Positions 52,671 to 63,142 are shown, counted from the first letter of the stretch. The stretch is DNA of 64,000 nucleotides from Cytobacillus depressus (GCF_008923245.1 NZ_WBOS01000001.1:1014215-1078214); one strand, 5' to 3'. Numbers and translations are program-made. The notes: a model not told the origin generated them from the letters alone.

Positions 52671-53423
52671 TTGTTATCGACTGAGCAGCTTAATCAATTG
52701 AGACAGCAATTAGAAGAAGAAAAGTCTTCATTGGAATCGCAGCTTCATGGAAATAAAGAAGGTAGTTTAGAAGGGGTTAATGCACGCGAGACTGTAGGAG
52801 AATTATCAGCTTATGATAATCATCCTGCAGATATGGGAACAGAATTATTTGACCGCACAAAGGATTTTGCCTTGGAGGAGCATCATGATTCCGAGCTAAA
52901 TAAAGTGAATGCCGCATTAGAGGCTTTGAGTGAAGGATCCTATGGAAAATGTAAAGTCTGTGGCAGTGATATTCCTTTTGAACGCCTGGAAGCGATCCCC
53001 TATACATTATATTGTAAGGACCATAGCCCTGAGCATCACGTGCGAGGTGACCGCCCAGTTGAAGAAGATGTCCTCGAGCCTGCACACGGTAATACGTTCC
53101 AGCACCATCAATTTAGAGAAGTTGTCGATAATGAGGACAGCTTTCAGGAGGTTGCCCGCTACGGTACATCCGAAACACCGTCTGATCTAAGAGGCGATTA
53201 TGAGGATTACAATTCCCTCTATAATGAGGGACATGATGACGAGGGCTTTACCGAGGATTATGAAACATTTATCGCTAATAATCTAGAAGGAACAGAAAGA
53301 ATTATTTACCCATCAAAAAAGCATGAAGAATACGAAGCCATGCTTGACAAGGTTGGCACCGATACACCGTTTGGCGATGTTCACTATCATGAGTCAGATG
53401 GGTATGTGGACGATAAAGATTAA
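52671..53423 (+). CDS. yteA: YteA, DksA/TraR-type zinc-finger family protein
   Basis: 250-aa protein of the YteA family of sporulation/stress genes. An N-terminal coiled coil (STEQLNQLRQQLEEEK) precedes a DksA-type finger CKVCGSDIPFERLEAIP...YCKDH (about residues 99-125); the second Cys pair is C-x2-H. The acidic C terminus includes DTPFGDVHYHESDGY. Open frame starts at 52626, but the TTG at 52671 aligns with the family N terminus and has GAGG about 11 bases upstream. Confidence 0.87.
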   Translation: MLSTEQLNQLRQQLEEEKSSLESQLHGNKEGSLEGVNARETVGELSAYDNHPADMGTELFDRTKDFALEEHHDSELNKVNAALEALSEGSYGKCKVCGSDIPFERLEAIPYTLYCKDHSPEHHVRGDRPVEEDVLEPAHGNTFQHHQFREVVDNEDSFQEVARYGTSETPSDLRGDYEDYNSLYNEGHDDEGFTEDYETFIANNLEGTERIIYPSKKHEEYEAMLDKVGTDTPFGDVHYHESDGYVDDKD

Positions 53424-53431
53424 ATAGAGAA

Positions 53432-53468
53432 AGGAGCTGTCGCCATTATGTAGGCAGCTCCTTTTTAA
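53432..53468. terminator. Bidirectional terminator, yteA / glgP
   Basis: AAAGGAGCTG / CAGCTCCTTTTT stem between convergent genes. Confidence 0.9.
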
Positions 53469-53472
53469 TGGG

Positions 53473-55866
53473 TTATTCAGCTTTAATCCGCCAAATATCT
53501 TCCGCATATTCACGAATCGTGCGGTCACTGGAAAAATACCCGGAGGCAGCGATATTCTTTAAACTCATCTTCTGCCATTGCTTACGATTTTCATACGTCG
53601 CTCCTGCCTCTTTTTGAATATTTACATAGGAGTCAAAATCGCGAAGAACGAAATATTGGTCGTTTTCCGAAAGCAATGAATCAAATATTGGTTCGAATTC
53701 AGCATCCGAATCAGGGAAAAATCCGTTAATTAATTGGTCCATAGCTTGCCGGATTCTTTTATCATGATGGTAATAATCCCTAGAGTTGTAGCCGCCATGC
53801 TGATTATAGTTTAGCACTTGGTCAGCGGTTAAACCAAAAATAAAAAGATTATCCTCTCCAACCCTCTCCATCATTTCCACATTAGCTCCGTCCAGTGTTC
53901 CGACCGTTAAAGCCCCATTCATCATAAATTTCATATTGCCTGTTCCGGAGGCTTCCTTACTGGCGGTTGAGATTTGCTCACTAATATCAGCACCGGGAAA
54001 TATTTCTTCCGCTAAAGATACACGGTAATTTTCTAGAAAAATTACCTTTAATTTTTCGTTTGTTCGATCATCTTTATTGACTTTTTCTGCCACAGTATTA
54101 ATGAGCTTTATGATTTTTTTTGCATAATAATAACCTGGCGAAGCTTTAGCTCCAAAGATGAACGTACGCGGATGCATGTGAAAGCTCGAATCCTCTTTCA
54201 GCTGATTATATAAATACATCACATGCAAAATATTCAGAAGCTGCCTTTTATAGGCATGAAGCCGCTTCACATGAATATCAAAAATGGATGATGCATCAAC
54301 GACAATCCCGTTTTGCTCTAGAATCCGTTTCGCAAGTCTTTCTTTATTTTGCTGTTTTATTTGATAAAGCTGCTCAAGGTAGGAAGTGTCTTCCGTAAAC
54401 TTATTAAGCTCTAGAAGCTTTTCCGGTCTCTGAATCCATTCATCGCCAATTCCTTCTGAAATTAATTTTGAAAGAAGAGGATTTGCTTTTAATAGCCATC
54501 TTCTATGGGTAATGCCATTTGTTTTATTATTGAACTTTTCCGGAAAAATTTGATAAAATGATTTCATTTCCCGTTTTTTCAAAATTTCAGTATGAAGGGC
54601 TGCTACCCCATTGACGCTAAAACTGCCAACTAGAGCAAGATGAGCCATCCTTACCTCGTTATGCGCAATAATAGCCATGCTTTCGATATGGTCCCACTCA
54701 CCAGGATATAGATCCCAAAGCTGTTGGCAATATCGTTCATTGATTTCATGAATAATCATATAAATTCGTGGCAATAACGGCTGGAAAATACGAACTGGCC
54801 ATTTTTCAAGTGCTTCAGAAAGGGTTGTATGATTCGTATACGAAATTGTATTCACCGTAATATGCCATGCCTCATCCCATCCCATGCCTTCCTCATCAAT
54901 TAATACTCGCATCAGCTCGGGAATGGCAAGGACAGGATGGGTATCATTAATATGAATGCATACATGCTCATGGAAATGCTGTAAAGTATCATACTGTTTT
55001 TTATAAGAGCGAATAATTGAACGTACACTTGCTGATACAAGAAAATATTGCTGTTTTAAGCGCAGGATTTTCCCTTCATCATGTGTATCATCAGGATATA
55101 AAAATTCTGATACGGACTCTGTATCCCGCTTATATTTTAAAATATCCTTATGAATTGGGTACGGTGAGGCTTCCGCATTCCACAGTCTAAGAGTGTTTAC
55201 CGTTTCCGTCTTAAACCCAACAATTGGCATATCATATGGGACTGCTGTAATTGTTTCCGTACCTACATGGCGGAATACGAGCTGGCCATTTTCCTCCCTG
55301 TTCTCAACACTTCCCCAAAATGGAACCTCAATCGCTAAATCGGCTCTCCTGACCTCCCAAACATGACCGTGCCGTAGCCATTGCTCAGGAAGCTCTACTT
55401 GGTACCCGTCAACAATTTTCTGTTCAAATAAGCCATGCTTATAACGAATGCCGCAACCATGTCCAGGAAAATTAAGGGAAGCCAGTGAATCCATGAAGCA
55501 TGCTGCAAGTCTTCCAAGCCCGCCATTGCCAAGACCCGCATCCGCTTCAATTTCCTCCAGCTCATTTAAGTCAATTCCTAAATCCTTTAAGCCTTCTCTT
55601 ACAACGTCCTCTAATCCTAAATTCAGCAAATTATGATGAAGTAAACGTCCGAGTAAAAACTCGATGGAAAGGTAGTAAACTTGCTTTTCCTTAGCCATCC
55701 GATACCGTTCATTCGTGTTAATCCATCCCGTGCTGACATATTCTCTAATCATGTTTCCAATCGTAAAGTAATGATCGCGTTTCGTACTTTCTCCGAAGCT
55801 CTTTCCACACGTCATTTCAAGACGCTGTAAAAAAAACTCTTTAAATTTCTCTTTATTAGAAAACAT
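53473..55866 (-). CDS. glgP: Glycogen phosphorylase
   Basis: PLP enzyme releasing glucose 1-phosphate from glycogen ends. 797 aa. Motifs: GLGNGGLGRLAACFMDS, and the PLP-lysine region EASGTGNMKFMMNGALTVGTLDGANVE. Last gene of glgB-C-D-A-P. AGGAG eight bases upstream favours the ATG at 55866 over the GTG at 55875. It overlaps the end of glgA. Confidence 0.96.
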   Translation of the reverse strand: MFSNKEKFKEFFLQRLEMTCGKSFGESTKRDHYFTIGNMIREYVSTGWINTNERYRMAKEKQVYYLSIEFLLGRLLHHNLLNLGLEDVVREGLKDLGIDLNELEEIEADAGLGNGGLGRLAACFMDSLASLNFPGHGCGIRYKHGLFEQKIVDGYQVELPEQWLRHGHVWEVRRADLAIEVPFWGSVENREENGQLVFRHVGTETITAVPYDMPIVGFKTETVNTLRLWNAEASPYPIHKDILKYKRDTESVSEFLYPDDTHDEGKILRLKQQYFLVSASVRSIIRSYKKQYDTLQHFHEHVCIHINDTHPVLAIPELMRVLIDEEGMGWDEAWHITVNTISYTNHTTLSEALEKWPVRIFQPLLPRIYMIIHEINERYCQQLWDLYPGEWDHIESMAIIAHNEVRMAHLALVGSFSVNGVAALHTEILKKREMKSFYQIFPEKFNNKTNGITHRRWLLKANPLLSKLISEGIGDEWIQRPEKLLELNKFTEDTSYLEQLYQIKQQNKERLAKRILEQNGIVVDASSIFDIHVKRLHAYKRQLLNILHVMYLYNQLKEDSSFHMHPRTFIFGAKASPGYYYAKKIIKLINTVAEKVNKDDRTNEKLKVIFLENYRVSLAEEIFPGADISEQISTASKEASGTGNMKFMMNGALTVGTLDGANVEMMERVGEDNLFIFGLTADQVLNYNQHGGYNSRDYYHHDKRIRQAMDQLINGFFPDSDAEFEPIFDSLLSENDQYFVLRDFDSYVNIQKEAGATYENRKQWQKMSLKNIAASGYFSSDRTIREYAEDIWRIKAE

Positions 55867-57307
55867 GACTTTCACTCCTAGAGATGACTTCGTCGTAAAG
55901 CTGATTATATTGATAGGCAGACTGTGCCCAGCTAAAATCAGCCGTCATGGCATTTTTTACAAGCGTCTTCCAGCAAAGTTCATCCCTATAAAAACGAAGA
56001 GCCTTTTGCACCATAAATAGCATATCATGCGCATTATAATGACTGAATGAGAAGCCATTTCCGTTACCTGTAAGCTCGTTAAAAGCCTGAACCGAATCCT
56101 TTAAGCCCCCTGTTTCTCTGACGATAGGAATGGCTCCATATCTCATCGCAATCATTTGTCCGAGGCCACAAGGCTCAAATTTGGATGGCATGAGAAAAAG
56201 ATCAGCAGCTGCATATGTTTGATGGGCAAGTGTTTCATCAAAGCCAATAAACGCTTTACATTTATCCGGATAAACATGGCTCATTTCTTTGAAAAATTGT
56301 TCAAATTGGGCATCACCTGTGCCGATTATGATCATCTGAATATCTTCTAGCATCAGTTCATGAAACACATAGCGTACAAGATCAAGTCCCTTTTGCTCAG
56401 TCAATCTTGTTATCATCACAACTAATGGCGTATCTGGTTTTCGTGGAAGCCCAAACTTTCCTTGGATAAAGCTTTTATTAGCTAGTTTCCCGTTTCTTTG
56501 TTCAGAATGATAGTTTTCATGTAGGAGTGAATCAAATTCAGGATCATAAAGGTCTTCATCAATCCCATTTAAAATCCCTTGTAAATCCTCTTCCCGGCTT
56601 TTTAATAATTCATGAAGCCGCTCACCATAATACTCCACCTGTATTTCCTTCTCATATGTCGGGCTTACCGTTGTAATTTTATCAGCGGCAACAATTGCTC
56701 CCTTCATAAAGCTAATATGATTATAGAACTCTAGCTGGTCAATATGAAAATATCGATTGCTGAGCCCGAATAAATCCTGTAAAGCCTGCTTTGGCATAAT
56801 TCCTTGGAATTTTAGATTATGTATCGTAAATACAGTCCGAATACATTCATAGCCTTTCTTAGCCTGATATTCCACCCTTAATAGAAACGGAACCATGCCT
56901 GTATGCCAATCATGGCAATGAATGACATCGGGTGTGAAATCAATATGCTGGAGACAATCTAAGATGGCGCGATTAAAAAAGGCAAATCGCTCACCATCAT
57001 CATAGTATCCATACAGATTTTCACGGTTAAAATAATATTCATTGTCCACAAAATAAAAAGTAATTCCTTCATACTGTAATTCTTCTATCCCGCAATATTG
57101 ATTTCTCCACCCTACCTTAACGGTGAAAGCGGCAGTCTTTTTCATTAATATCTTATATTCATCTACTATCGTTCCGTATTTCGGCAGAATCACTCGGATA
57201 TCTGCTCCTAATTTTCTTATTTCTTTTGGGAGTGAACCTGCCACATCGGCAAGCCCTCCCGATTTTACAAATGGTACACATTCAGAAACAACGAACAACA
57301 CTTTCAC
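55856..57307 (-). CDS. glgA: Glycogen synthase (ADP-glucose type)
   Basis: GT5 transferase extending alpha-1,4 chains from ADP-glucose. 483 aa. N-terminal KSGGLADVAGSLPKE (residues about 16-30) binds ADP-glucose; late MPSKFEPCGLGQMIAMRYG is the E-x7-E-like motif. GTG start overlaps the glgD stop (GTGA). Fourth gene of the operon. Confidence 0.96.
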   Translation of the reverse strand: MKVLFVVSECVPFVKSGGLADVAGSLPKEIRKLGADIRVILPKYGTIVDEYKILMKKTAAFTVKVGWRNQYCGIEELQYEGITFYFVDNEYYFNRENLYGYYDDGERFAFFNRAILDCLQHIDFTPDVIHCHDWHTGMVPFLLRVEYQAKKGYECIRTVFTIHNLKFQGIMPKQALQDLFGLSNRYFHIDQLEFYNHISFMKGAIVAADKITTVSPTYEKEIQVEYYGERLHELLKSREEDLQGILNGIDEDLYDPEFDSLLHENYHSEQRNGKLANKSFIQGKFGLPRKPDTPLVVMITRLTEQKGLDLVRYVFHELMLEDIQMIIIGTGDAQFEQFFKEMSHVYPDKCKAFIGFDETLAHQTYAAADLFLMPSKFEPCGLGQMIAMRYGAIPIVRETGGLKDSVQAFNELTGNGNGFSFSHYNAHDMLFMVQKALRFYRDELCWKTLVKNAMTADFSWAQSAYQYNQLYDEVISRSESHVF

Positions 57308-58341
57308 GAATTCATCAGAGCTCCTTGTACTGTGCCTTTTCGGATGACAACTGGCGACCCGCTTGACCCTGTCAAAACTGTTCCAGATTCAACTTTGACA
57401 TCCTTATCGATAATGACTGATTCTAAAAAGCAGTTATCTGCAATTTGACTCTTTTGCATGATAATACAATTCTTAATCACCGTACCTTTTCCAATCTTTA
57501 CCCCACGGGAGATAATGCTGTTTTCGATACTCCCCTTAATTTGGCAGCCATTAGCAATCATAGAATGCTGAACAAATGCGCTATTTAAATATTTTGTAGG
57601 AGGCTCATCCTTCACTTTTGTAAAAATAGGACGATCCTGCCAAAAAAGCTTTTTCCAATTTTGCGGTTGAAGAAGATCCATGCTCACTTGATAATATTTT
57701 TGAATCGAATCAATCCTTTCAGCAAAGCCCTCATATTCATAGCTGCAAATTAAGAAAGGATGGTTCAGGTCAGTAACGACATCATACATGCATGTGTATC
57801 TTGTGGCACCGCGAGACTTAATTAATTCGATAAGAAAAGACGTTTTAACAAGATACATTTCTAAGGATTTCCCATGTTGGCGAATTTCCGTTATATCACA
57901 TCCAGAATGAATATGGCGATCTAGGACCGGGCGAAAGTCCATATTAAATACCGTGAAACAGTTAGCAATAAGGGCATATTCCTGCTTACTCTGATAAAAG
58001 TAATCTAAATTTGCCGCAAAATGATTAAATGAGCCAATTCCATTTCTTTGAGTCCCCTCTAAAGTAGGGGACGGGAAAAAGAAAAGTCCGTCTCTTTTTC
58101 GATCAAGGTCCCAATTCTTACCCGAGCCAAGATGATCCATTAAGGAACGATATTGAAATTTAGGGAATATGGCTACACTTTCAATATCAGAATTCACCAT
58201 ATTCGAAAGTACAAAGTCTATTAGCCGATACCGACCAGCAAATGGAATCGCTCCAAGCGAACGGTGAATCATTAAATCCTCCAATTCCTCTTGATAGGTT
58301 GTCGCATCAATGACTCCAAGTAAACGATTTTTCACATTCAT
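57304..58341 (-). CDS. glgD: Glucose-1-phosphate adenylyltransferase subunit GlgD
   Basis: 345-aa regulatory partner of GlgC. It has the nucleotidyltransferase fold with a C-terminal beta helix (NSIISRGVKIGKGTVIKNCI), but the N-terminal loop GxGxRL of active enzymes is replaced by the MNVKNRLLGVID region, so it is probably non-catalytic and modulates GlgC. GGGAGG lies five bases upstream. Middle gene of the glg operon. Confidence 0.94.
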   Translation of the reverse strand: MNVKNRLLGVIDATTYQEELEDLMIHRSLGAIPFAGRYRLIDFVLSNMVNSDIESVAIFPKFQYRSLMDHLGSGKNWDLDRKRDGLFFFPSPTLEGTQRNGIGSFNHFAANLDYFYQSKQEYALIANCFTVFNMDFRPVLDRHIHSGCDITEIRQHGKSLEMYLVKTSFLIELIKSRGATRYTCMYDVVTDLNHPFLICSYEYEGFAERIDSIQKYYQVSMDLLQPQNWKKLFWQDRPIFTKVKDEPPTKYLNSAFVQHSMIANGCQIKGSIENSIISRGVKIGKGTVIKNCIIMQKSQIADNCFLESVIIDKDVKVESGTVLTGSSGSPVVIRKGTVQGALMNS

Positions 58342-58371
58342 ATCCTCCCATTTACACCGCTGCGCATTTTT

Positions 58372-59502
58372 TTAAAGCATTTCTTCCGTCACTAAAATGA
58401 CTTCATCTTCTTCATTTGAACCATTAATAACCATTCCATCAGGTATATAAATATTTGGAGGAATAATTGCCCTTTCAATAAATACGCCCTTGCCGATTTT
58501 CGCATTCGGCATAACAACGGTTTCTCTAATAAATGAACCTTTTCCAACTTGGACGCCTTGGAAAAGGACGGACTTTTCAATATTCCCTTCAATCGTACAT
58601 CCTTCATTAATTAATGATTCTGTAATTCTAGCCTCAGTCGAGATATACTGGGGCGGATGGTTAGGGTTAACGGAATAGATTCGCCACTCATAATCAAATA
58701 AATTAAGTTCACATGATTCATCGAGTAAATCCATATTTGCTTCCCATAGGCTTTTAATGGTACCGACATCCTTCCAATACCCCTTAAATGGATAAGCAAC
58801 TAATCGCTTTTCTTCTGCAAGCAGCATAGGAATCACATCCTTACCAAAGTCATGGCTTGAATGATGGTTCCTCGCATCCTTCTCTAAATAATGTTTTAGA
58901 ACGGGCCAATTAAATATGTATATGCCCATGGAAGCAAGATTATTTTTTGGAACAGCTGGTTTTTCTTCAAATTGTGTGATGACCATATCGTCTGTCGTGT
59001 TCATAATGCCAAAACGATTTGCTTCATCCCATGGAACTTCAATGACCGAGATCGTGGCATCTGCACCTTTTTCAATATGATAGTCCAGCATAAGCTCATA
59101 ATTCATTTTATAAATATGGTCACCTGAAAGGACTAACACATATTCTGGATCATACTGCTTTAAATAATTTAGATTTTGAAAGATAGCGCTGGCTGTACCT
59201 GTATACCATTTAACCTCAGACGATTCGCTATACGGCGGGAGGACGGTAACCCCGCCGTTTCGCCGATCTAAATCCCAAGCACTTCCTATGCCTATGTATG
59301 AGTTTAAAACAAGCGGCTGATATTGGGTGAGCACCCCAACTGTATCAATGCCTGAATTCGTACAATTGCTTAAAGTAAAATCAATAATGCGATATTTTCC
59401 GCCAAATGGCACAGCTGGTTTAGCTAGGTTTTCGGTTAATTCGTGCAGTCTGCTACCTTTCCCTCCTGCCAATAACATGGCTACGCACTTCTTCTTTCCC
59501 AT
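58372..59502 (-). CDS. glgC: Glucose-1-phosphate adenylyltransferase
   Basis: Makes ADP-glucose, the donor for GlgA. 376 aa. [34 protein letters not shown] near the start is the catalytic loop; [10 protein letters not shown] the metal site; C-terminal beta helix. AAGG upstream fixes the ATG at 59502, 17 codons inside the open frame. It overlaps the glgB 3' end by 50 bases, as in B. subtilis. Confidence 0.96.
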   Translation of the reverse strand: MGKKKCVAMLLAGGKGSRLHELTENLAKPAVPFGGKYRIIDFTLSNCTNSGIDTVGVLTQYQPLVLNSYIGIGSAWDLDRRNGGVTVLPPYSESSEVKWYTGTASAIFQNLNYLKQYDPEYVLVLSGDHIYKMNYELMLDYHIEKGADATISVIEVPWDEANRFGIMNTTDDMVITQFEEKPAVPKNNLASMGIYIFNWPVLKHYLEKDARNHHSSHDFGKDVIPMLLAEEKRLVAYPFKGYWKDVGTIKSLWEANMDLLDESCELNLFDYEWRIYSVNPNHPPQYISTEARITESLINEGCTIEGNIEKSVLFQGVQVGKGSFIRETVVMPNAKIGKGVFIERAIIPPNIYIPDGMVINGSNEEDEVILVTEEML

Positions 59503-61384
59503 TTCCCTTTCTCTCCTTCCGATGTTTAACTGGACGTAATATCGATACCCCAAAAGGTGCTATCATCATTTTTACCGAGTATGGCTTGCCATGAAACGTT
59601 TGATTTTCTGTCTTCAGAACATTTTTATTAATAAAACCAGCGCCGCCAAACATATCTCTGTCGCAATTGAAAATTTCTCGATATGAACCGCTTTTCGGCA
59701 CTCCAATTCGATAATCTACATAAGATCGATCTGTAAAATTACAAATTACTACAAGATGTTCATCTTCTCTTTTGCCTTTACGAATAAATGAAAAGATCGA
59801 TTGATCGTGATTATTTACATCGATCCATTCGAAGCCTTCCTGAAGGAAATCTAGCTCAAATAAAGGTCTGGAGCGCCTATAAAGCTTTAACAGCTCTTTC
59901 ACATATACATTCATTTTTTTGTGCATATCAAAATCAAGTAAGTCCCAATCGAGCTGCTCCTTATCCTTCCATTCATCAAATTGACCTAGCTCAGCCCCCA
60001 TGAACAATAGCTTTTTTCCTGGATGTGTCATCATATAACCAAGCAGCAATCGCAGCTGAGCAAATTTACTCCAATAATCACCGGGCATCTTGTTTAAAAG
60101 TGACTTTTTCCCATGTACGACTTCATCATGTGAGAGCGGAAGAACAAAGTTTTCGGAATAGGCATACATCAAGGAAAAAGTCATTTTCCCATGAACATGT
60201 GAACGTGATTCTGGAGCAGTTTCCATATAGCTAAGAACATCATTCATCCAGCCCATATTCCATTTATAGTGGAAACCGATGCCTCCATAATGAACGGGGG
60301 CAGTTACTTGCGGCCAATCCGTCGAATCCTCAGCCATCATTAGGAAATGAGGATCACGTTCATAAACCACTTCATTTAATTTTTGTAAAAATCCAATCCC
60401 CATTGGATTTTCGCTTTTTTCATAGCGATTGGGCCAATAAAGAATATTCGAAACCGCATCAAGGCGAAACCCATCTATATGATAATATTCCATCCAAAAG
60501 AGGGCGTTGGAAATAAGGAAACTTTGCACTTCGGTTTTCCCGAGATCAAAGTTTGCAGTGCCCCAAATTGCATTTTCCCGGTCCCAAGAATTTTCATATT
60601 CGTACAAATATGTTCCATCAAATTTGAATAATCCATGGGCATCTTTACAAAAATGACCAGGTACCCAATCAAGAATGACTCCAATTCCGTTTTTGTGACA
60701 TTGATCAATAAAATACATAAAATCATGCGGGGTACCGTATCGACTCGTTACTGAGTAATAGCCAGTTCCTTGATAGCCCCACGATTCGTCGAGCGGGTGC
60801 TCAACGAGGGGAAGCAATTCAATATGGGTAAATCCCTGCTCCAAAACGTAAGGAATTAGGTCCGCTGCCAATTCTCTATATGTTAGAAAGGCACCATCTT
60901 CTTTCTTACGCCATGAGCCTAAATGAACTTCGTAAATGGCCATCGGTTCTTCTAGAGCATTTTTCTTGGCCCGCTTTTGCATCCATTGATCATCATTCCA
61001 TATGTAGCCTTCAAGCGAATAAACGATAGAAGCAGTCCCTGGTCTAAGCTCCGAATAAAAACTATACGGGTCCGTTTTTAAAAATCGTTTTCCCTCCTTT
61101 GTAGTGATTTCATATTTGTATAAAGCACCCTGTAAATTATGATTGATTGTAATCATCCAAATGCCTTCATAATTTACTCTATGTAATTGATACCCTTCTC
61201 CATTCCAGTTATTAAAGTCTCCAACTAGTCTGACTATTTCTGCGTTAGGTGCCCAGACACAAAAACGGGTACTTGTCTTTTTATCCTTAATGCTTACATG
61301 AGCACCAAAGAGTTGATAGCTTTCAAAAAGCGTTCCCTCATGAAACAAATGCACTTGATAGTCCGTAGGGTAAACTGTATTCAA
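59453..61384 (-). CDS. glgB: 1,4-alpha-glucan branching enzyme
   Basis: GH13 enzyme forming alpha-1,6 branches. 643 aa. N-terminal CBM48 ([19 protein letters not shown]), catalytic [11 protein letters not shown] (Asp nucleophile) and [10 protein letters not shown] (Glu), [15 protein letters not shown]. The frame opens at 61408, but AAAGGAG lies inside it, eight bases before the TTG at 61384, which also matches the family start ([11 protein letters not shown]). First gene of the operon. The last 30 residues are Lys/Arg-rich and overlap glgC. Confidence 0.95.
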   Translation of the reverse strand: MNTVYPTDYQVHLFHEGTLFESYQLFGAHVSIKDKKTSTRFCVWAPNAEIVRLVGDFNNWNGEGYQLHRVNYEGIWMITINHNLQGALYKYEITTKEGKRFLKTDPYSFYSELRPGTASIVYSLEGYIWNDDQWMQKRAKKNALEEPMAIYEVHLGSWRKKEDGAFLTYRELAADLIPYVLEQGFTHIELLPLVEHPLDESWGYQGTGYYSVTSRYGTPHDFMYFIDQCHKNGIGVILDWVPGHFCKDAHGLFKFDGTYLYEYENSWDRENAIWGTANFDLGKTEVQSFLISNALFWMEYYHIDGFRLDAVSNILYWPNRYEKSENPMGIGFLQKLNEVVYERDPHFLMMAEDSTDWPQVTAPVHYGGIGFHYKWNMGWMNDVLSYMETAPESRSHVHGKMTFSLMYAYSENFVLPLSHDEVVHGKKSLLNKMPGDYWSKFAQLRLLLGYMMTHPGKKLLFMGAELGQFDEWKDKEQLDWDLLDFDMHKKMNVYVKELLKLYRRSRPLFELDFLQEGFEWIDVNNHDQSIFSFIRKGKREDEHLVVICNFTDRSYVDYRIGVPKSGSYREIFNCDRDMFGGAGFINKNVLKTENQTFHGKPYSVKMMIAPFGVSILRPVKHRKERKGNGKEEVRSHVIGRRER

Positions 61385-61605
61385 ACGAATCTTCTCCTTT
61401 AAATCCAATAGCCTTCATGATTATATTCGCCTGCATTTGAAAAAGACCTTGTAAAAGTTTTATATACTTTTTGACAGTAAAGTAATGAATTTGTCAATTT
61501 ACGTTACAATTCTAATGATTTCTATTAATTTCGACATAATTTTGAACGTAGATTGGCAAAATACAACATAAACCGAATAGAAAAAATAAAAGGAGAATAA
61601 TAAAA

Positions 61606-61803
61606 ATGAGTAATCAAGAAGAGGAGTATTTAATAAATGAAGCAACAAAAAACGAAGTGAAAGTGCCTTTATTTGGACCACCGGACGGAAAAATTATAGC
61701 AACCGGAGAAATGTTTAGAGGTCCGTCTACAGGATTCATATCTGATATTGACTTAGAAAACCCTGGGAGAAAGTTTGAGAAAAAAGATAAGATGTTTGAC
61801 TAA
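61606..61803 (+). CDS. Hypothetical 65-aa protein
   Basis: Small acidic protein (MSNQEEEYLINEATKNEV...) with LFGPPDGKIIATGEMFRGPSTGFISDIDLE, a Gly/Pro-rich middle. AAAGGAG lies eight bases before the ATG, a strong site. No family recognised; no membrane segment. Divergent from glgB and followed by a long hairpin. Confidence 0.65.
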   Translation: MSNQEEEYLINEATKNEVKVPLFGPPDGKIIATGEMFRGPSTGFISDIDLENPGRKFEKKDKMFD

Positions 61804-61833
61804 TGAAGGATTTTTGAAGTGGTAGAAATTCTC

Positions 61834-61914
61834 TGGAAGGTAGTAATAGTGGGTGGATGAAGTAGGGACGTTTGAAATACAGTACCTATCTCTACCTTCC
61901 AAAGCATTTTTTTA
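61834..61914 (+). terminator. Long hairpin downstream of the 65-aa gene
   Basis: TGGAAGGTAG (about 61834-61843) pairs with CTACCTTCCA (61892-61901) around a 48-base loop, then GCATTTTTTT. Could be a terminator or a longer structured transcript. Confidence 0.55.
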
Positions 61915-61957
61915 ATCTTATATGGAAGATAAGGATAAGTTATATTTCTTTTAAAAA

Positions 61958-61994
61958 GAAAAAAAGCTGCCAACACGATTGTTGACAACCTTTT
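61958..61994 (-). terminator. Terminator of the rRNA-tRNA operon
   Basis: On the minus strand GGTTGTCAACA / TGTTGGCAGC then TTTTTTTC, immediately after tRNA-Glu. Confidence 0.85.
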
Positions 61995-61997
61995 TTA

Positions 61998-62069
61998 TGA
62001 CCCGTACGGGATTCGAACCCGTGTTACCGCCGTGAAAGGGCGGTGTCTTAACCGCTTGACCAACGGGCC
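61998..62069 (-). tRNA. tRNA-Glu (TTC)
   Basis: Cloverleaf with acceptor GGCCCGT/ACGGGTC, anticodon loop CTTTCAC. Last gene of the cluster. Confidence 0.95.
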
Positions 62070-62077
62070 AATACGAA

Positions 62078-62165
62078 CGGAGAAGGAGGGATTTGAACCC
62101 TCGCGCCGCTTACGCGACCTACACCCTTAGCAGGGGCGCCTCTTCAGCCTCTTGAGTACTTCCCC
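62078..62165 (-). tRNA. tRNA-Ser (GCT)
   Basis: 88-base class II tRNA with a long variable arm; anticodon loop CTGCTAA. Confidence 0.94.
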
Positions 62166-62172
62166 ATAATGG

Positions 62173-62244
62173 CTCCGCAGGTAGGATTCGAACCTACGAC
62201 CGTTCGGTTAACAGCCGAATGCTCTACCACTGAGCTACTGCGGA
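62173..62244 (-). tRNA. tRNA-Asn (GTT)
   Basis: Acceptor TCCGCAG/CTGCGGA, anticodon loop CTGTTAA; CCA encoded next to it. Confidence 0.96.
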
Positions 62245-62262
62245 ACAAAAAGTATATTATGG

Positions 62263-62336
<74 letters not shown>

Positions 62337-62349
62337 ATATAATAAATGG

Positions 62350-62420
62350 AGCGGGTGATGGGAATCGAACCCACGACAACAGCTTGGAAGGCTGTAGTTT
62401 TACCACTAAACTACACCCGC
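62350..62420 (-). tRNA. tRNA-Gly (TCC)
   Basis: Acceptor GCGGGTG/CACCCGC, anticodon loop CTTCCAA, discriminator T, encoded CCA. Confidence 0.96.
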
Positions 62421-62438
62421 ATTAGGCAAAATAAATGG

Positions 62439-62511
62439 TGGCTCAGGACGGAATCGAACCGCCGACACAAGGATTTTCAGTCCTTTGCTCTACCGACTGA
62501 GCTACTGAGCC
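62439..62511 (-). tRNA. tRNA-Phe (GAA)
   Basis: Acceptor GGCTCAG/CTGAGCC, anticodon loop CTGAAAA. In B. subtilis trnB a tRNA-His follows; here it is absent. Confidence 0.96.
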
Positions 62512-62571
62512 AAATATATAGTTCCTAATCAAATATTTGTGTTAAGAACCTTTGTTCCAAAAACGTAATGG

Positions 62572-62645
62572 CGGTCCGGACGGGACTCGAACCCGCGACC
62601 TCCTGCGTGACAGGCAGGCATTCTAACCAACTGAACTACCGGACC
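62572..62645 (-). tRNA. tRNA-Asp (GTC)
   Basis: Acceptor GGTCCGG/CCGGACC, anticodon loop CTGTCAC, discriminator G. Confidence 0.96.
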
Positions 62646-62648
62646 AAA

Positions 62649-62722
<74 letters not shown>

Positions 62723-62745
62723 ATAGTAATATTTATGATTTATGG

Positions 62746-62835
62746 AGGAGGAAAGGGGATTCGAACCCCTGCGCGGTTTGACCCGCCTGTCGGTTTTCAA
62801 GACCGATCCCTTCAGCCGGACTTGGGTATTCCTCC
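62746..62835 (-). tRNA. tRNA-Ser (TGA)
   Basis: 90-base class II tRNA, anticodon loop CTTGAAA, long variable arm. The discriminator reads T instead of the usual G for serine tRNAs. Confidence 0.93.
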
Positions 62836-62851
62836 AAATCAAAATAAATGG

Positions 62852-62935
62852 TGGACCTTGTAGGACTCGAACCTACGACCGGACGGTTATGAGCCGTCTG
62901 CTCTAACCAGCTGAGCTAAAGGTCCAAGATAGTGA
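62852..62935 (-). tRNA. tRNA-Ile2 (CAT, lysidine type)
   Basis: CAT anticodon in a body (GGACCTTTAGCTCAG...) that matches the Bacillus minor tRNA-Ile whose C34 is changed to lysidine by TilS, and sits where trnB has Ile2. Coordinates include the whole match from acceptor to acceptor. Confidence 0.8.
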
Positions 62936-62948
62936 TTTAAAAATTTGG

Positions 62949-63022
62949 TAGCGGCGGAGGGGATCGAACCCCCGACCTTACGGGTATGAACCGTACGCTC
63001 TAGCCAGCTGAGCTACACCGCC
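62949..63022 (-). tRNA. Elongator tRNA-Met (CAT)
   Basis: GGCGGTGTAGCTCAGCTGG body, anticodon loop TTCATAC, encoded CCA. Confidence 0.93.
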
Positions 63023-63056
63023 AAATTAAAATATATATTGTAATGATAGATAATGG

Positions 63057-63129
63057 TGGAGCCTAGCGGGATCGAACCGCTGACCTCCTGCGTGCAAGGC
63101 AGGCGCTCTCCCAGCTGAGCTAAGGCCCC
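63057..63129 (-). tRNA. tRNA-Ala (TGC)
   Basis: Acceptor GGGGCCT/AGGCTCC with the G3-U70-type pair position, anticodon loop CTTGCAC. Confidence 0.95.
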
Positions 63130-63142
63130 AAATCTTAAATGG

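Noticed and set aside
57304..58341. GlgD as a second catalytic ADP-glucose pyrophosphorylase
   Set aside because: The Gly-rich catalytic loop present in the neighbouring GlgC is missing, so a regulatory role is more likely.
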